Origin: Qipengyuania psychrotolerans
GTDB taxonomy: Bacteria > Pseudomonadota > Alphaproteobacteria > Sphingomonadales > Sphingomonadaceae
Reading direction: 5' to 3'
DNA length: 64,000 bases
Assembly: GCF_019711355.1 (NCBI RefSeq)
Contig: NZ_CP081297.1
Span: 1,240,001-1,304,000 of the forward strand
Positions 54,498 through 63,248 of the stretch are shown here, piece by piece. Position 1 is the first letter of the stretch. The number at the start of each line of letters is the position of its first letter. The notes below the pieces were generated by a model. It was not told where the DNA came from and made no database searches. It worked only from the letters and a program-made list of their open reading frames with translations. A program made the translations under genes and the position numbers.

Positions 54498-55664
54498 ATG
54501 GAGCTTCAAGACTACGGTATGAGCCGCGAGCGCGGCTATCTTTCGCACTACGAGATCGACGAGATCACGCTTCCCGAAAACCTGGCACCCATCATTCAGG
54601 CAGCAGGCAATCTGTCGAACCTCCTGACTTCGGGCAGGGTCCGCAATTTTCTGGATGGTTTACCTGATCCAGAAATCGCCGATTGGACAATGACCGCATC
54701 GGAAGAGCTGGTCCGCACAGCCATGGTGCACTATTCCTTCCTCGTGCAGGCGTATGTTTGGGGCGAACCGACCCCGCCAGCTTGCCTGCCTGCCAATCTG
54801 GCACGCCCGATCTGCGCTTTGGCGGAACGGCTCGGACAGGCACCCTTGCTCCCATATTCCGGATATGTCCTCGACAATTGGTACCGGCTCGACAAATCCG
54901 GCCCGATCACACTCGATAATATCGCCATGCACCAGAACTTCCTGGGCGGCGTGGACGAGAACTGGTTCGTCCTCGTCCACGTGGCGATCGAGGCAGAAGC
55001 CGGTGTGCTCCTCGACAATGCTGCGAAACTGGTTGGTGTTTCACGCGCAGGCGATGCAGCTGAAGCTACGCGGTTGCTGCTGGAAATGGATGACGCATGG
55101 GAACGCATCTACGGCCACTTTGCGCGTATGCCCGAGCAGTGCGATCCCTATATCTATTTCCACCGCGTTCGCCCCTACATTCACGGATGGGCGAACAATC
55201 CAGCACTCGCCGATGGCGGCCTTGTTTACGAAGGCATCGACCGCTTTGAAGGCAAGCCGCAGGCACTGCGCGGGCAGACAGGGTCGCAATCGTCCATCGT
55301 TCCGGCGATGGATGCGCTGTTTCAGGTCAGCCATAGCGATGATCCGCTGAGATCGTTTCTCGACGAACTGCACCAATACCGCCCGGTCGAACACCGGCGC
55401 TTTATCGAGGATCTCGCGGCGAAATCGACCCTTCGCGACTTCGTCAGTTCGTGTGAAGACCAAGGGCTGAAAGATGCTTTCAACGCCTGCCTTGAGCAAT
55501 CCGCGCGGTTCCGGACCCGGCATCTGGAATATGCGGCCAGCTACATCAACAAGCAGGCGGGCTCGATTGCGGGCAATGATCCCGATGTTGGCACCGGCGG
55601 CACGCCGTTCATGAAGTACCTGAAAAAGCACCGCGATGAGAACCGCGCGCAGGTGATTGGTTAA
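54498..55664 (+). CDS. Indoleamine 2,3-dioxygenase-like heme protein
   Basis: A 388-residue protein of the IDO family, which opens the indole ring of tryptophan to N-formylkynurenine using heme and O2. Support: LSHYEIDEITLPENLAPI and LLPYSGYVLDNWYR in the N-terminal half, the probable proximal heme ligand H342 in FRTRHLEYAASYI, and the GTGGTPFMKYLKK loop near the C-terminus, resembling the GTGGT loop of animal IDO. Bacteria more often use TDO; no other kynurenine-pathway gene is in the window, so the tryptophan substrate is inferred. ATG 54498. Confidence 0.85.
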   Translation: MELQDYGMSRERGYLSHYEIDEITLPENLAPIIQAAGNLSNLLTSGRVRNFLDGLPDPEIADWTMTASEELVRTAMVHYSFLVQAYVWGEPTPPACLPANLARPICALAERLGQAPLLPYSGYVLDNWYRLDKSGPITLDNIAMHQNFLGGVDENWFVLVHVAIEAEAGVLLDNAAKLVGVSRAGDAAEATRLLLEMDDAWERIYGHFARMPEQCDPYIYFHRVRPYIHGWANNPALADGGLVYEGIDRFEGKPQALRGQTGSQSSIVPAMDALFQVSHSDDPLRSFLDELHQYRPVEHRRFIEDLAAKSTLRDFVSSCEDQGLKDAFNACLEQSARFRTRHLEYAASYINKQAGSIAGNDPDVGTGGTPFMKYLKKHRDENRAQVIG

Positions 55665-55672
55665 GACCACAT

Positions 55673-55709
55673 CGCCCCGGCTTCAGGTTAAGTTCCTGAT
55701 GCCGGGGCG
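55673..55709. terminator. Strong GC hairpin after the IDO gene
   Basis: CGCCCCGGC (55673-55681) pairs with GCCGGGGCG (55701-55709), extended by CAGG/CCTG towards the loop with a small mismatch. It starts nine bases after the IDO stop codon. There is no T-tract, so it is a terminator-like hairpin or mRNA end stabiliser. Confidence 0.6.
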
Positions 55710-55805
55710 GTAACTTCCGCAAAGGGAGCCGGATTGCGGCCTGTTCATCGGGAAGAAAGGCGTTTCCCTGCAGATTTCAGAATGATAGGACGGGGGCCAT
55801 AGCGC

Positions 55806-56609
55806 ATGCGGAAAAGAAGTCGGCACATCCTTTTGGCAGGCCTGTTCGCAGTGGGCGCTTCCCCGCTACTTTCCGCTCAAGAGACCGAAGCCCAGTCGGC
55901 CTTGATCGATGCCGCGTTCGAGCGCGCGAAATCTGCATCCGGCGCAATCGAGATCGAAGCTATCTCTTGCACCCGGGATCAGCGCCAGATCGTCGAACTG
56001 CGGGGTGCTGAATTGCGCTTTCCCTGCATGCTGCAAGAGCTTGTCCAAGATGCCGACGATGCGTCAATGGTCGTAACCCTGCTTCTTGCCGAAGCCCCGC
56101 CGGTCCCGCAGCAGGCCTTCACAAAGGATCGATCGATTGCGGACACCGCCGCAGCGATCGGAATTGCCGTGGCAGGCGCCCAGCTGGACCCTGACACCGA
56201 CGCCAAGCGGATCGAACGTTTCGAGCGCGAAGACGAGCGTGCACCGATAACCCCGCTCGCAACCTACCTCCCCCGCAATTCGGATACTTATCGCGCAGAA
56301 ATTGCACGCGTGGATAGCGAAATAGGCGACCGCCGGACCGAGCAACGCGCATCCGAACGGATGCAGGAACGCGCCGCGGAAGAACGTGCGGAAGCGCTAC
56401 AGCGCCAGGCTCAATACCAGTCCGTGACCGATTTCATGAACTTGGCGAATGCACAGGATTTCTGCGTCGCAGACGGGCGGGCGATATTGGCCAGGGCTAT
56501 CGAGTATTCGACAAGTCCGCTCGCCCAAGACCGAATGGTGGGCCTGTGGGCTGACGACCGGCGCAATGCACTTCAGGCTTACCTCAACGACGTGTCCCGC
56601 TGTGTCTGA
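55806..56609 (+). CDS. Secreted hypothetical protein with cysteine pairs
   Basis: A 267-residue protein with a signal peptide (RHILLAGLFAVGASPLLSAQ). Cysteines at ISCTRD and FPCMLQ, and again at DFCVADG and SRCV, could form two disulfides in the periplasm. A charged, probably helical or coiled region (EIGDRRTEQRASERMQERAA) separates the two halves. No known domain was recognised; it ends six bases before the convergent DUF885 gene. Confidence 0.7.
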   Translation: MRKRSRHILLAGLFAVGASPLLSAQETEAQSALIDAAFERAKSASGAIEIEAISCTRDQRQIVELRGAELRFPCMLQELVQDADDASMVVTLLLAEAPPVPQQAFTKDRSIADTAAAIGIAVAGAQLDPDTDAKRIERFEREDERAPITPLATYLPRNSDTYRAEIARVDSEIGDRRTEQRASERMQERAAEERAEALQRQAQYQSVTDFMNLANAQDFCVADGRAILARAIEYSTSPLAQDRMVGLWADDRRNALQAYLNDVSRCV

Positions 56610-56615
56610 CGCCCG

Positions 56616-58364
56616 TCAGTCGTAGGTCACACGGGGTAGCCCCTGCCCGCCATCGGCTATGAATGCATCGATCCGCTCCTCCAGTGCCGGGAGCGGGACC
56701 GAGCCAAGCGACAGGACGACATCGTGGAATTTGCGGATGTCGAAACCGTCGCCAAGCGCGTTCTCTGCCTTGGCGCGGACGCGGCGGATTGTCATTTCAC
56801 CCAGCTTGTAGGCCAGCGCCTGTCCGGGCCAACTGATGTAGCGGTCGATCTCCGTCACGACTTCCCGGTCCGACAGGGCGGTATGGCTCGATAGGTAATC
56901 GATAGCCTGCTGCCGGCTCCAGCCATAGTGATGAAGGCCGGTGTCAATCACGAGCCGCGCAGCCCGCCACATCTCGTAGCTCAGCTTTCCGAACTTCTCG
57001 TACGGGGTGCGGTAGATGCCCATCTCTTCCCCGAGATACTCGGTGTAGAGCCCCCACCCTTCCCCGAAACCGGAGAAATAGGTCTGCCGCCTGAAACGCG
57101 GTGCTTCGCCCTGTTCCAGTGCGATTGCCGCCTGGAAGGAATGACCCGGAGCGCATTCATGCATGGTCAGCGCGGGAATGTTGTAGACCGGGCGTGACGG
57201 GAGATCATGCGTGTTGATCTGGCAATATTCCAGTCCCCCGCGGCCCGCCGTGTAGAACGGAGCGATGGCCGGATCGACCGGCCGCAGCCCGTGCCGGTAA
57301 CGGGGCAGGAAACCGAAATAGTCGCTCAGACGGTCATCGACACGTTTGCCCGTAAAAGCTGCCACACCCATGAGTTCGTCAGGAGTGCGCGCCACGAACT
57401 GCGGATCGGTGCGCAGGAAAATGATGAACTCGTCCAGCGACCCGTCAAATCCCGCCTCGGCTTTCACCTTCTCCATCTCGGCAGTGATCCGCGCGACCTC
57501 TTCGAGGCCGATTGCATAAATTTCCTCCGCCCCCAGATCGAGCGTGGTGTATTGCCGGATTTGCTGCGCGTAAAACGCCTCGCCATCGGGAAATTCCCGA
57601 GCGCCGACAGTGGTCCGCGCCTGCGGCAGGTATTCATTGCGAAACACACCCAGCCAAGCAGCGTAGGCCGGTGTCACCTGCTGCGAGATCACCGTGCGGG
57701 CTTGGTCCTGCAACCTGATCTGGTCCGATGTGCTTATCGAGGATGGCATGTCCGAGAACGGGGCCCAGAACGGGCTGCGCTCGGGGTCGTCGACGACATA
57801 AGCTTCGATTGACGCATCGCGGCCCTCCAGTGTGACTGCCGGCACGCTAAAGCCACGGGCCAGTCCGGCACGCGCATTGGCGGTCTGTTCAGCGAAGTAG
57901 CGCGGAATATCGCGCATCCGGCCGAGATAATTCTCATATTCCTCGGCGCTTCCGTAACCTGAGCGGCCGGCAAGATATGACCAGAAGTTGGAATCGCTGT
58001 CGAATGGCATTTCCCACTCGGAGAATCGGGCATCGCCGATCGAGGATTCGAGCAGGGTCCGCAGCACGAGCGCGTCGGTCCGGGCGCCATCGGTCAGCTT
58101 GTCGTCAAGCGTTTCAAGCTGTGCCAGGAATTGCGCGTACTGCGCCGCTCTTTCCAGCTGGGCCTGCGGAGTGACAGTCGGCATCCGGGCACCCTGACTG
58201 GTTTGCTCGCTCTCCGTCTCGGTCAGCCCAAACTGTTCGAGCTCGTAATCGTAATAAGCATCAGCCAAGGCGCTGAGCTGCGCATCGGCGGTGTCCTCCG
58301 CAGTAGCCGGTGACGCCAGGGTAGAGGCGACGAGAACCGCCGCTCCGAAGAATGCAGTTCTCAT
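56616..58364 (-). CDS. DUF885-family secreted metallo-hydrolase-like protein
   Basis: A 582-residue protein with signal peptide (AFFGAAVLVASTLASPATA). The DUF885 signature, a zinc-like HExxxGH, appears as TMHECAPGHSFQAA near residue 400, followed by YFSGFGEGWGLYTEYLGEE. Members are presumed periplasmic or surface peptidases or hydrolases, common in gammaproteobacteria and sphingomonads; activity is unproven. It lies 23 bases downstream of grpE on the same strand. Confidence 0.88.
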   Translation of the reverse strand: MRTAFFGAAVLVASTLASPATAEDTADAQLSALADAYYDYELEQFGLTETESEQTSQGARMPTVTPQAQLERAAQYAQFLAQLETLDDKLTDGARTDALVLRTLLESSIGDARFSEWEMPFDSDSNFWSYLAGRSGYGSAEEYENYLGRMRDIPRYFAEQTANARAGLARGFSVPAVTLEGRDASIEAYVVDDPERSPFWAPFSDMPSSISTSDQIRLQDQARTVISQQVTPAYAAWLGVFRNEYLPQARTTVGAREFPDGEAFYAQQIRQYTTLDLGAEEIYAIGLEEVARITAEMEKVKAEAGFDGSLDEFIIFLRTDPQFVARTPDELMGVAAFTGKRVDDRLSDYFGFLPRYRHGLRPVDPAIAPFYTAGRGGLEYCQINTHDLPSRPVYNIPALTMHECAPGHSFQAAIALEQGEAPRFRRQTYFSGFGEGWGLYTEYLGEEMGIYRTPYEKFGKLSYEMWRAARLVIDTGLHHYGWSRQQAIDYLSSHTALSDREVVTEIDRYISWPGQALAYKLGEMTIRRVRAKAENALGDGFDIRKFHDVVLSLGSVPLPALEERIDAFIADGGQGLPRVTYD

Positions 58365-58387
58365 CGTATTTCCCCTCGCCTCGAAAA

Positions 58388-58987
58388 TCAGTCGGGCTTC
58401 TTGGCTACGCCAACCATTGCCGGACGCAGCAGGCGATCCTTGATCATGTAACCCGCCTGCATTTCCTGCACGATAGTGCCCGGCTCGACTTCGTCGGTCG
58501 GCACTTCCATCATCGCCTGATGCTGGTTCGGATCGAGCGGCATGCCCTTGGCAGCGATGCGCTTGATACCGTTCTGGTTGAAGACCTTCTCAAGCTCGCG
58601 CTGAGTTGCCTCGATACCAGCGATGAAGCCTTTGAGCTTCTCATCTTCGCGCTGCTCTGCCGGGATTGCATCGAGGGCGCGGGCAAGATTGTCCGAGACG
58701 CTCAGGACATCGCGCGCAAAGCCTGTCGCGGCATAGTTGCGCGCATCCTGCACGTCCTTTTCCATCCGGCGGCGCACGTTCTGCGTTTCTGCACGGGCAT
58801 AGAGTACGTCCTGCTTGGCCGCCTCCAGATCGCCGCGCAGGCTTGCCAGCGCCTCATCGAGCGCTTCGTCCGCTTCGCCTTCACCTTCGGTTTCTTCACG
58901 CAGGTGTTTAGGCACGCCTTCCATCTCGCGCGCTACTTCGTCGTCGACCGCCTTATCCTGCGGTTCGTTGGTGTCGTTATTAGTCAC
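58388..58987 (-). CDS. grpE: Nucleotide-exchange factor GrpE
   Basis: A 199-residue co-chaperone releasing ADP from DnaK. It has an acidic N-terminal coiled coil (EALASLRGDLEAAKQDVLYA), a four-helix region and the C-terminal beta domain with MPLDPNQHQAMMEVPTDEVE and VQEMQAGYMIKDRLLRPAMV. The start appears to be GTG (58987), 12 bases after hrcA. It cooperates with DnaK/DnaJ encoded 5-8 kb away. Confidence 0.95.
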   Translation of the reverse strand: MTNNDTNEPQDKAVDDEVAREMEGVPKHLREETEGEGEADEALDEALASLRGDLEAAKQDVLYARAETQNVRRRMEKDVQDARNYAATGFARDVLSVSDNLARALDAIPAEQREDEKLKGFIAGIEATQRELEKVFNQNGIKRIAAKGMPLDPNQHQAMMEVPTDEVEPGTIVQEMQAGYMIKDRLLRPAMVGVAKKPD

Positions 58988-58999
58988 TTGAAAACCCTG

Positions 59000-60043
59000 T
59001 CAGCCTATTCTTTTGCCCAAGGATCGGGCCGTGAAATCAACCATGGGGACCACACGGGCATAATTCAACCGAGTTGGCCCGATAACGCCCAGCACTCCGA
59101 CGACCTTGCCTTCGCGGTCGCGGTAGGGCGCGGCGATTACTGATGATCCCGAAAGCGAAAACAGCCGGTTCTCGCTTCCGATGAAAATTCGCATGGCATC
59201 GGCATCGCGCGCATGTTCAAGCAAGGAGGCAACCGATTGCTTGTTCTCCAAATCATCGAGCAGCGAACGCACGCGCTCAATATCGTTGAGCGCCGCTTCA
59301 TCGAGGAGATTTGCCTGACCCCTCACGATCAGGACTGGCCGCGCGGTTGTGTCCTGCGTCCAAGTTGCGAGGCCGCGTGAAACCAGGTCGCGGCTGGCTT
59401 CGTCGAGGGCGCTGCGCCCCCCCGCAATCTCGTCCTCTATCGCCCTGGACGCTTCTGCCAAGGTCTTGCCGGAAGCCCGAGCTGTCAGATAATTGCTGGC
59501 TTGCTCAAGCGACACCCCAAGCGCCTCTGCCGGAATAGCAAGAATGCGGTTTTCAACGTGCCCATCCTCGCCCACGAGGACGGCAAGCACGCGATTTGCA
59601 TCGAGGGCGGTCAGGGAAACCTGCGTCAGGCGCGGTTCCCGGCGCGGGACCATCACCATGCCAGCTGCCCCGGAAAGATCCGACAGCAGCGAACTGGTTT
59701 CTTCCAGCGCGCGCTCGATCGGACCCGGTTCGCCAAGGCGCTGCTCGATCGCGGCACGTTCTTCGCGGGTCGGCAGGGCGACTTGCATCATAGCATCGAC
59801 AAACAGGCGCAGTCCACTTTCAGTCGGCATTCGCCCTGCGCTTGTGTGGGGTGCTGCCAGCAGGCCCTGTTGCTCAAGCTCGGCAAGCACGGACCGGATC
59901 GAGGCCGGCGAAAGATTAACGCCTCGCTCGCCCGCCAGCGCTTTCGAGCCGACCGGCGTGCCGGTGTCGAGGTAGCCCTCCACCACGAGCCTGAAAATAT
60001 CGCGCGCTCGTTCGGAAAGGTCGGAAAGCAATGGGCCGGTCAT
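59000..60043 (-). CDS. hrcA: Heat-shock repressor HrcA
   Basis: A 347-residue winged-helix repressor that binds CIRCE operators with GroEL as co-factor in other bacteria. The N-terminal DNA-binding domain (GYLDTGTPVGSKALAGERG, LSPASIRSVLAELEQQGLL) and the C-terminal region (SVIAAPYRDREGKVVGVLGV, PTRLNYARVVPMVDF) are typical. No CIRCE sequence was found in the window, so its targets (usually groESL) must lie elsewhere. It precedes grpE and is divergent from rph. Confidence 0.95.
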   Translation of the reverse strand: MTGPLLSDLSERARDIFRLVVEGYLDTGTPVGSKALAGERGVNLSPASIRSVLAELEQQGLLAAPHTSAGRMPTESGLRLFVDAMMQVALPTREERAAIEQRLGEPGPIERALEETSSLLSDLSGAAGMVMVPRREPRLTQVSLTALDANRVLAVLVGEDGHVENRILAIPAEALGVSLEQASNYLTARASGKTLAEASRAIEDEIAGGRSALDEASRDLVSRGLATWTQDTTARPVLIVRGQANLLDEAALNDIERVRSLLDDLENKQSVASLLEHARDADAMRIFIGSENRLFSLSGSSVIAAPYRDREGKVVGVLGVIGPTRLNYARVVPMVDFTARSLGKRIG

Positions 60044-60062
60044 ACACCCCTATCTAGACGCT

Positions 60063-60082
60063 CCCCTTGCGGCCTCAAGGGG
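60063..60082. promoter_or_regulatory. Inverted repeat in the hrcA/rph divergent gap
   Basis: CCCCTTG (60063-60069) and CAAGGGG (60076-60082) form a perfect 7-base inverted repeat with a 6-base spacer, 20 bases before the hrcA start. Read towards hrcA it includes CTTGA, which could be a -35-like element, with CTAGATAG 18 bases on; that match to sigma32 is poor. It may be an operator shared by both genes. Confidence 0.4.
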
Positions 60083-60129
60083 CTTACGCCAAAGCCGCCC
60101 CAAGAGATTCGACTAAATTGGAGACATTG

Positions 60130-60846
60130 ATGCGACCTTCAGGACGCGCGCCCGATGAAATGCGCGCCATCACTATCGAGACTGGATACACGAAACACGC
60201 CGAGGGAAGCTGCCTTATCAGCTTCGGCGAGACCAAGGTTCTGTGCACCGCATCGATCGAAGAACGGATCCCGCCGTGGCTGCGCGGGAAGAATGAAGGC
60301 TGGGTGACCGGCGAATATTCCATGCTTCCACGGGCAACGCACACTCGCGGTCAGCGAGAAGCTGCGAAGGGCAAGCAAAGTGGACGAACACAAGAAATAC
60401 AGCGGCTTATCGGTCGAAGCTTGCGTTCCGTGGTAGACATGAGGAAGCTCGGTGAACGCCAGATCACGCTGGACTGCGACGTAATCCAGGCCGACGGCGG
60501 AACCCGTACCGCTTCGATTTCCGGCGCATGGGTTGCCTTGCGGCTGGCGGTCGACGGATTGATGAAGTCCGGAGACATCGTCGAAGATCCCATCACCGCG
60601 AAAGTCGCTGCGATTTCCTGCGGTGTCTACAAGGGCACTCCCGTACTCGACCTCGACTATCCGGAAGACAGCAACGCCGATGCTGATGCCAATTTCGTGC
60701 TTATCGAAGGCGGCAAGATCGCTGAAGCACAGGCAACGGCCGAAGGCGCTCCGTATGACGAGGAAGCGTTCCTCCGCCTGCTCCGCCTCGCCCAGCTCGG
60801 CTGCGCGCAGGTATTCAAGGCACAGGACGAGGCTACCCGGAAATGA
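60130..60846 (+). CDS. rph: Ribonuclease PH
   Basis: Phosphorolytic 3' exonuclease that trims tRNA precursors; 238 residues. Signatures include [32 protein letters not shown] and [12 protein letters not shown]. Start ATG 60130 has GGAG six bases upstream (60120-60123) and fits the family start [12 protein letters not shown]. Four-base overlap with rdgB (ATGA), a conserved rph-rdgB pair. Confidence 0.95.
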   Translation: MRPSGRAPDEMRAITIETGYTKHAEGSCLISFGETKVLCTASIEERIPPWLRGKNEGWVTGEYSMLPRATHTRGQREAAKGKQSGRTQEIQRLIGRSLRSVVDMRKLGERQITLDCDVIQADGGTRTASISGAWVALRLAVDGLMKSGDIVEDPITAKVAAISCGVYKGTPVLDLDYPEDSNADADANFVLIEGGKIAEAQATAEGAPYDEEAFLRLLRLAQLGCAQVFKAQDEATRK

Positions 60847-61469
60847 CGCGTCGGCTCGGTTCGGGCAGCCTGGTGATTGCCACGCATAATGCGGGCAAGC
60901 TGAAGGAAATATCCGCACTTCTGGCTCCGTACGGAGTGAAGTGTATCTCGGCAGGATCACTGGGCCTGCCCGAACCGGCCGAAACAGGGACGACTTTCGT
61001 CCAGAACGCGCTGCTGAAAGCGCGCGCCGCAGCGGAGGCCTCGGGCCTTCCTGCTCTCGCGGACGACAGCGGCTTGTCGGTGGATGCGCTTGATGGCCGC
61101 CCCGGCGTGTACACTGCCGATTGGGCCGAGCGGCAATGGTTCGAGGGCGATCCCGGCCGTGACTGGTTCATGGCAATGGGCAAGGTCGAGGGAATGCTCC
61201 AGCACAAGGGCGCCGACGTCGATCGCTCATGCGCTTTCCACTGCGTGTTGGCGATTGCCTGGCCTGATGGCGATCAGGAGGTCTACGAAGGCACGGTCCC
61301 GGGCACGCTGACTTGGCCGCCGCGCGGCGAAATGGGCTTTGGCTACGACCCGGTCTTCGTTCCAAAGGGAAGCGATCAGACCTTTGCAGAACTCGATCCC
61401 GAAGAAAAGCACGGTATCAGCCACCGCGCTGATGCATTTGCGAAACTGGTGGCCGAACAGTTCGCCTAA
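60843..61469 (+). CDS. rdgB: Non-canonical purine NTP pyrophosphatase RdgB/HAM1
   Basis: Removes ITP, dITP and XTP from nucleotide pools; 208 residues. Visible motifs: [16 protein letters not shown] (substrate-binding start), [48 protein letters not shown] and the C-terminal [13 protein letters not shown]. Coupled to rph upstream; convergent four-base overlap with the CAP-domain gene. Confidence 0.96.
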   Translation: MTRRLGSGSLVIATHNAGKLKEISALLAPYGVKCISAGSLGLPEPAETGTTFVQNALLKARAAAEASGLPALADDSGLSVDALDGRPGVYTADWAERQWFEGDPGRDWFMAMGKVEGMLQHKGADVDRSCAFHCVLAIAWPDGDQEVYEGTVPGTLTWPPRGEMGFGYDPVFVPKGSDQTFAELDPEEKHGISHRADAFAKLVAEQFA

Positions 61470-62044
61470 TAGGCTTTGCGGCCCCAGACATTGCCCGCCG
61501 GCCAATAGCGACAGACAAGGACGTCCCAGCCCCGTTCGTTGACGACAGAACAGCCGACCTCTTGGGTGTCGCGCCAAATTACCTGCGTGTAGTGGGCCAC
61601 ATCAGCCCATTTTCCGGTGCGGGAAATCTCGGGGAAATTGCCGTGACGATAGTGGCGTTTCTCTTCGATGAAGAGGCCCACCATAGTTTCCACAGGCCAC
61701 TGTCCGGCGGTCCCCATCCATAGATTTTCGCCGGTGCCGTTGCGTGCGCCATTTTGGGCATGCTCGAGCCGGCCCTTACGGGCGAGAACAGAGCCGTAAT
61801 TATGTGCTTCACGCTCCAGCGCGCGGTTCCATTTCAGCTTGGGCAGACCCAATTGCTGCCGTTCGCGATTGTGGAGCGCCAGAATGCGGCGCGCGTGGTG
61901 ATCGCTCATCCGGTTGTCATGGGGTGCCTCCCGCGAAACATTGGCCGTGCGTGATGCACTTCCAGCGCTTGCGGCAACGCTCGCTCCCGTGGCACATAGC
62001 AATCCGGCGGCCGCAAGTGCGCCGCCCAGTAGTTTCGACCCGTC
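61466..62044 (-). CDS. Secreted CAP (SCP/PR1)-domain protein
   Basis: About 192 residues with an N-terminal signal peptide ([20 protein letters not shown]) and a CAP domain: [59 protein letters not shown] and [11 protein letters not shown]. The two histidines and two glutamates expected of the CAP cavity are present. Role in bacteria is unknown; some bind lipids or peptidoglycan. ATG 62044 is preferred over TTG 62062. Divergent from hemW across 37 bases. Confidence 0.9.
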   Translation of the reverse strand, partial: DGSKLLGGALAAAGLLCATGASVAASAGSASRTANVSREAPHDNRMSDHHARRILALHNRERQQLGLPKLKWNRALEREAHNYGSVLARKGRLEHAQNGARNGTGENLWMGTAGQWPVETMVGLFIEEKRHYRHGNFPEISRTGKWADVAHYTQVIWRDTQEVGCSVVNERGWDVLVCRYWPAGNVWGRKAY

Positions 62045-62081
62045 CATTTGCCCGGTAAACAATAACCGAGCTTAAAATTCA

Positions 62082-63248
62082 ATGAAGGCACCCTTGGCCA
62101 AAGCGCTCTACATCCACTGGCCATTCTGCCTCGCAAAATGTCCCTATTGCGACTTCAACAGTCACGTCCGCGAGAAGACCGATGCTAAGGCATGGGAAAC
62201 CGCCTTGCTGGCGGATATGCGCAGTGAGTTTGCTGCAGTAAAATCTGAAGAAAAGCTCACAAGTATCTTTTTTGGCGGGGGAACTCCTTCGCTGATGTCC
62301 CCGCAACTTGTTGAGAAACTCCTTAATGAAGCGCACCGTTTGTGGGGCTTCGAAGACGGTATCGAGATCACTCTGGAAGCTAATCCATCCTCAGTCGAGG
62401 CAGCCAATTTCGCCGCGCTTGCAGCCGCGGGGGTGAACCGAGTGTCGCTCGGGGTGCAGTCGCTACGGGACGAGACGCTCCGATTTTTAGGCAGGCTGCA
62501 CGGTGCGGACGAAGCGCTGAAGGCTGTGACCACCGCGCAAACGCATTTTAACCGCGTATCGATCGATCTGATCTACGCCCGGCCCCAGCAGACCGAAGCA
62601 GAATGGCGAACCGAACTGGGCGAGGCTCTGGCATTGGGCACGGATCATATGTCGCTGTACCAATTGACCATCGAGCCCACGACGCGGTTCGCAACCGATG
62701 TGAGGCGCGGCGTGTTCACTCCGCTGGATGATGATCCTGCGGCCGACCTGTTCGCCGTCACCCGAGATATGACCGCCGAGGCCGGACTTCCGGCATACGA
62801 GATCAGCAATCACGCCCGCCCCGGGCAGGAAAGCCGCCATAACCTCACCTATTGGCGTTACCAGGACTATTGCGGCATCGGACCAGGCGCCCACGGAAGG
62901 CGAGGCGGGATCGCGACTGTACGTCACAAGAAGCCAGAGAATTATCTCGCTGCTGTCGATAGCAAGGGCCACGGGATCGCCGAGGCGCGCGACCTCGTTT
63001 CAAGAGAACAGGCTTCCGAAGCACTGCTGATGGGTCTGCGACTGGCCGAAGGCGTCAATCTGGGCGAAATATCGCGCCGTTTTGGCGTCCCGGATAATGC
63101 ATTGGTAGATGACGCCAAACTGGCACTGTACCGCGATCTTGGCCTCATCTGGTCAAATGAAGCGCAGATTGGCGCCACGGACGCCGGCATGCCGCTTCTC
63201 GACGGGCTTCTGGGCGAATTGGTCAGGCCCGAACTGGTGCGCGATTGA
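62082..63248 (+). CDS. hemW: Radical-SAM heme chaperone HemW
   Basis: A 388-residue radical-SAM protein related to oxygen-independent coproporphyrinogen oxidase. The cluster motif is C16/C20/C23 (FCLAKCPYCDF), with TSIFFGGGTPSLMSP and RVSLGVQSLRDETLRFLGR following. HemW-type proteins insert heme into respiratory enzymes and do not act as HemN. Its stop overlaps the likely TTG start of xerC by two bases. Confidence 0.92.
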   Translation: MKAPLAKALYIHWPFCLAKCPYCDFNSHVREKTDAKAWETALLADMRSEFAAVKSEEKLTSIFFGGGTPSLMSPQLVEKLLNEAHRLWGFEDGIEITLEANPSSVEAANFAALAAAGVNRVSLGVQSLRDETLRFLGRLHGADEALKAVTTAQTHFNRVSIDLIYARPQQTEAEWRTELGEALALGTDHMSLYQLTIEPTTRFATDVRRGVFTPLDDDPAADLFAVTRDMTAEAGLPAYEISNHARPGQESRHNLTYWRYQDYCGIGPGAHGRRGGIATVRHKKPENYLAAVDSKGHGIAEARDLVSREQASEALLMGLRLAEGVNLGEISRRFGVPDNALVDDAKLALYRDLGLIWSNEAQIGATDAGMPLLDGLLGELVRPELVRD

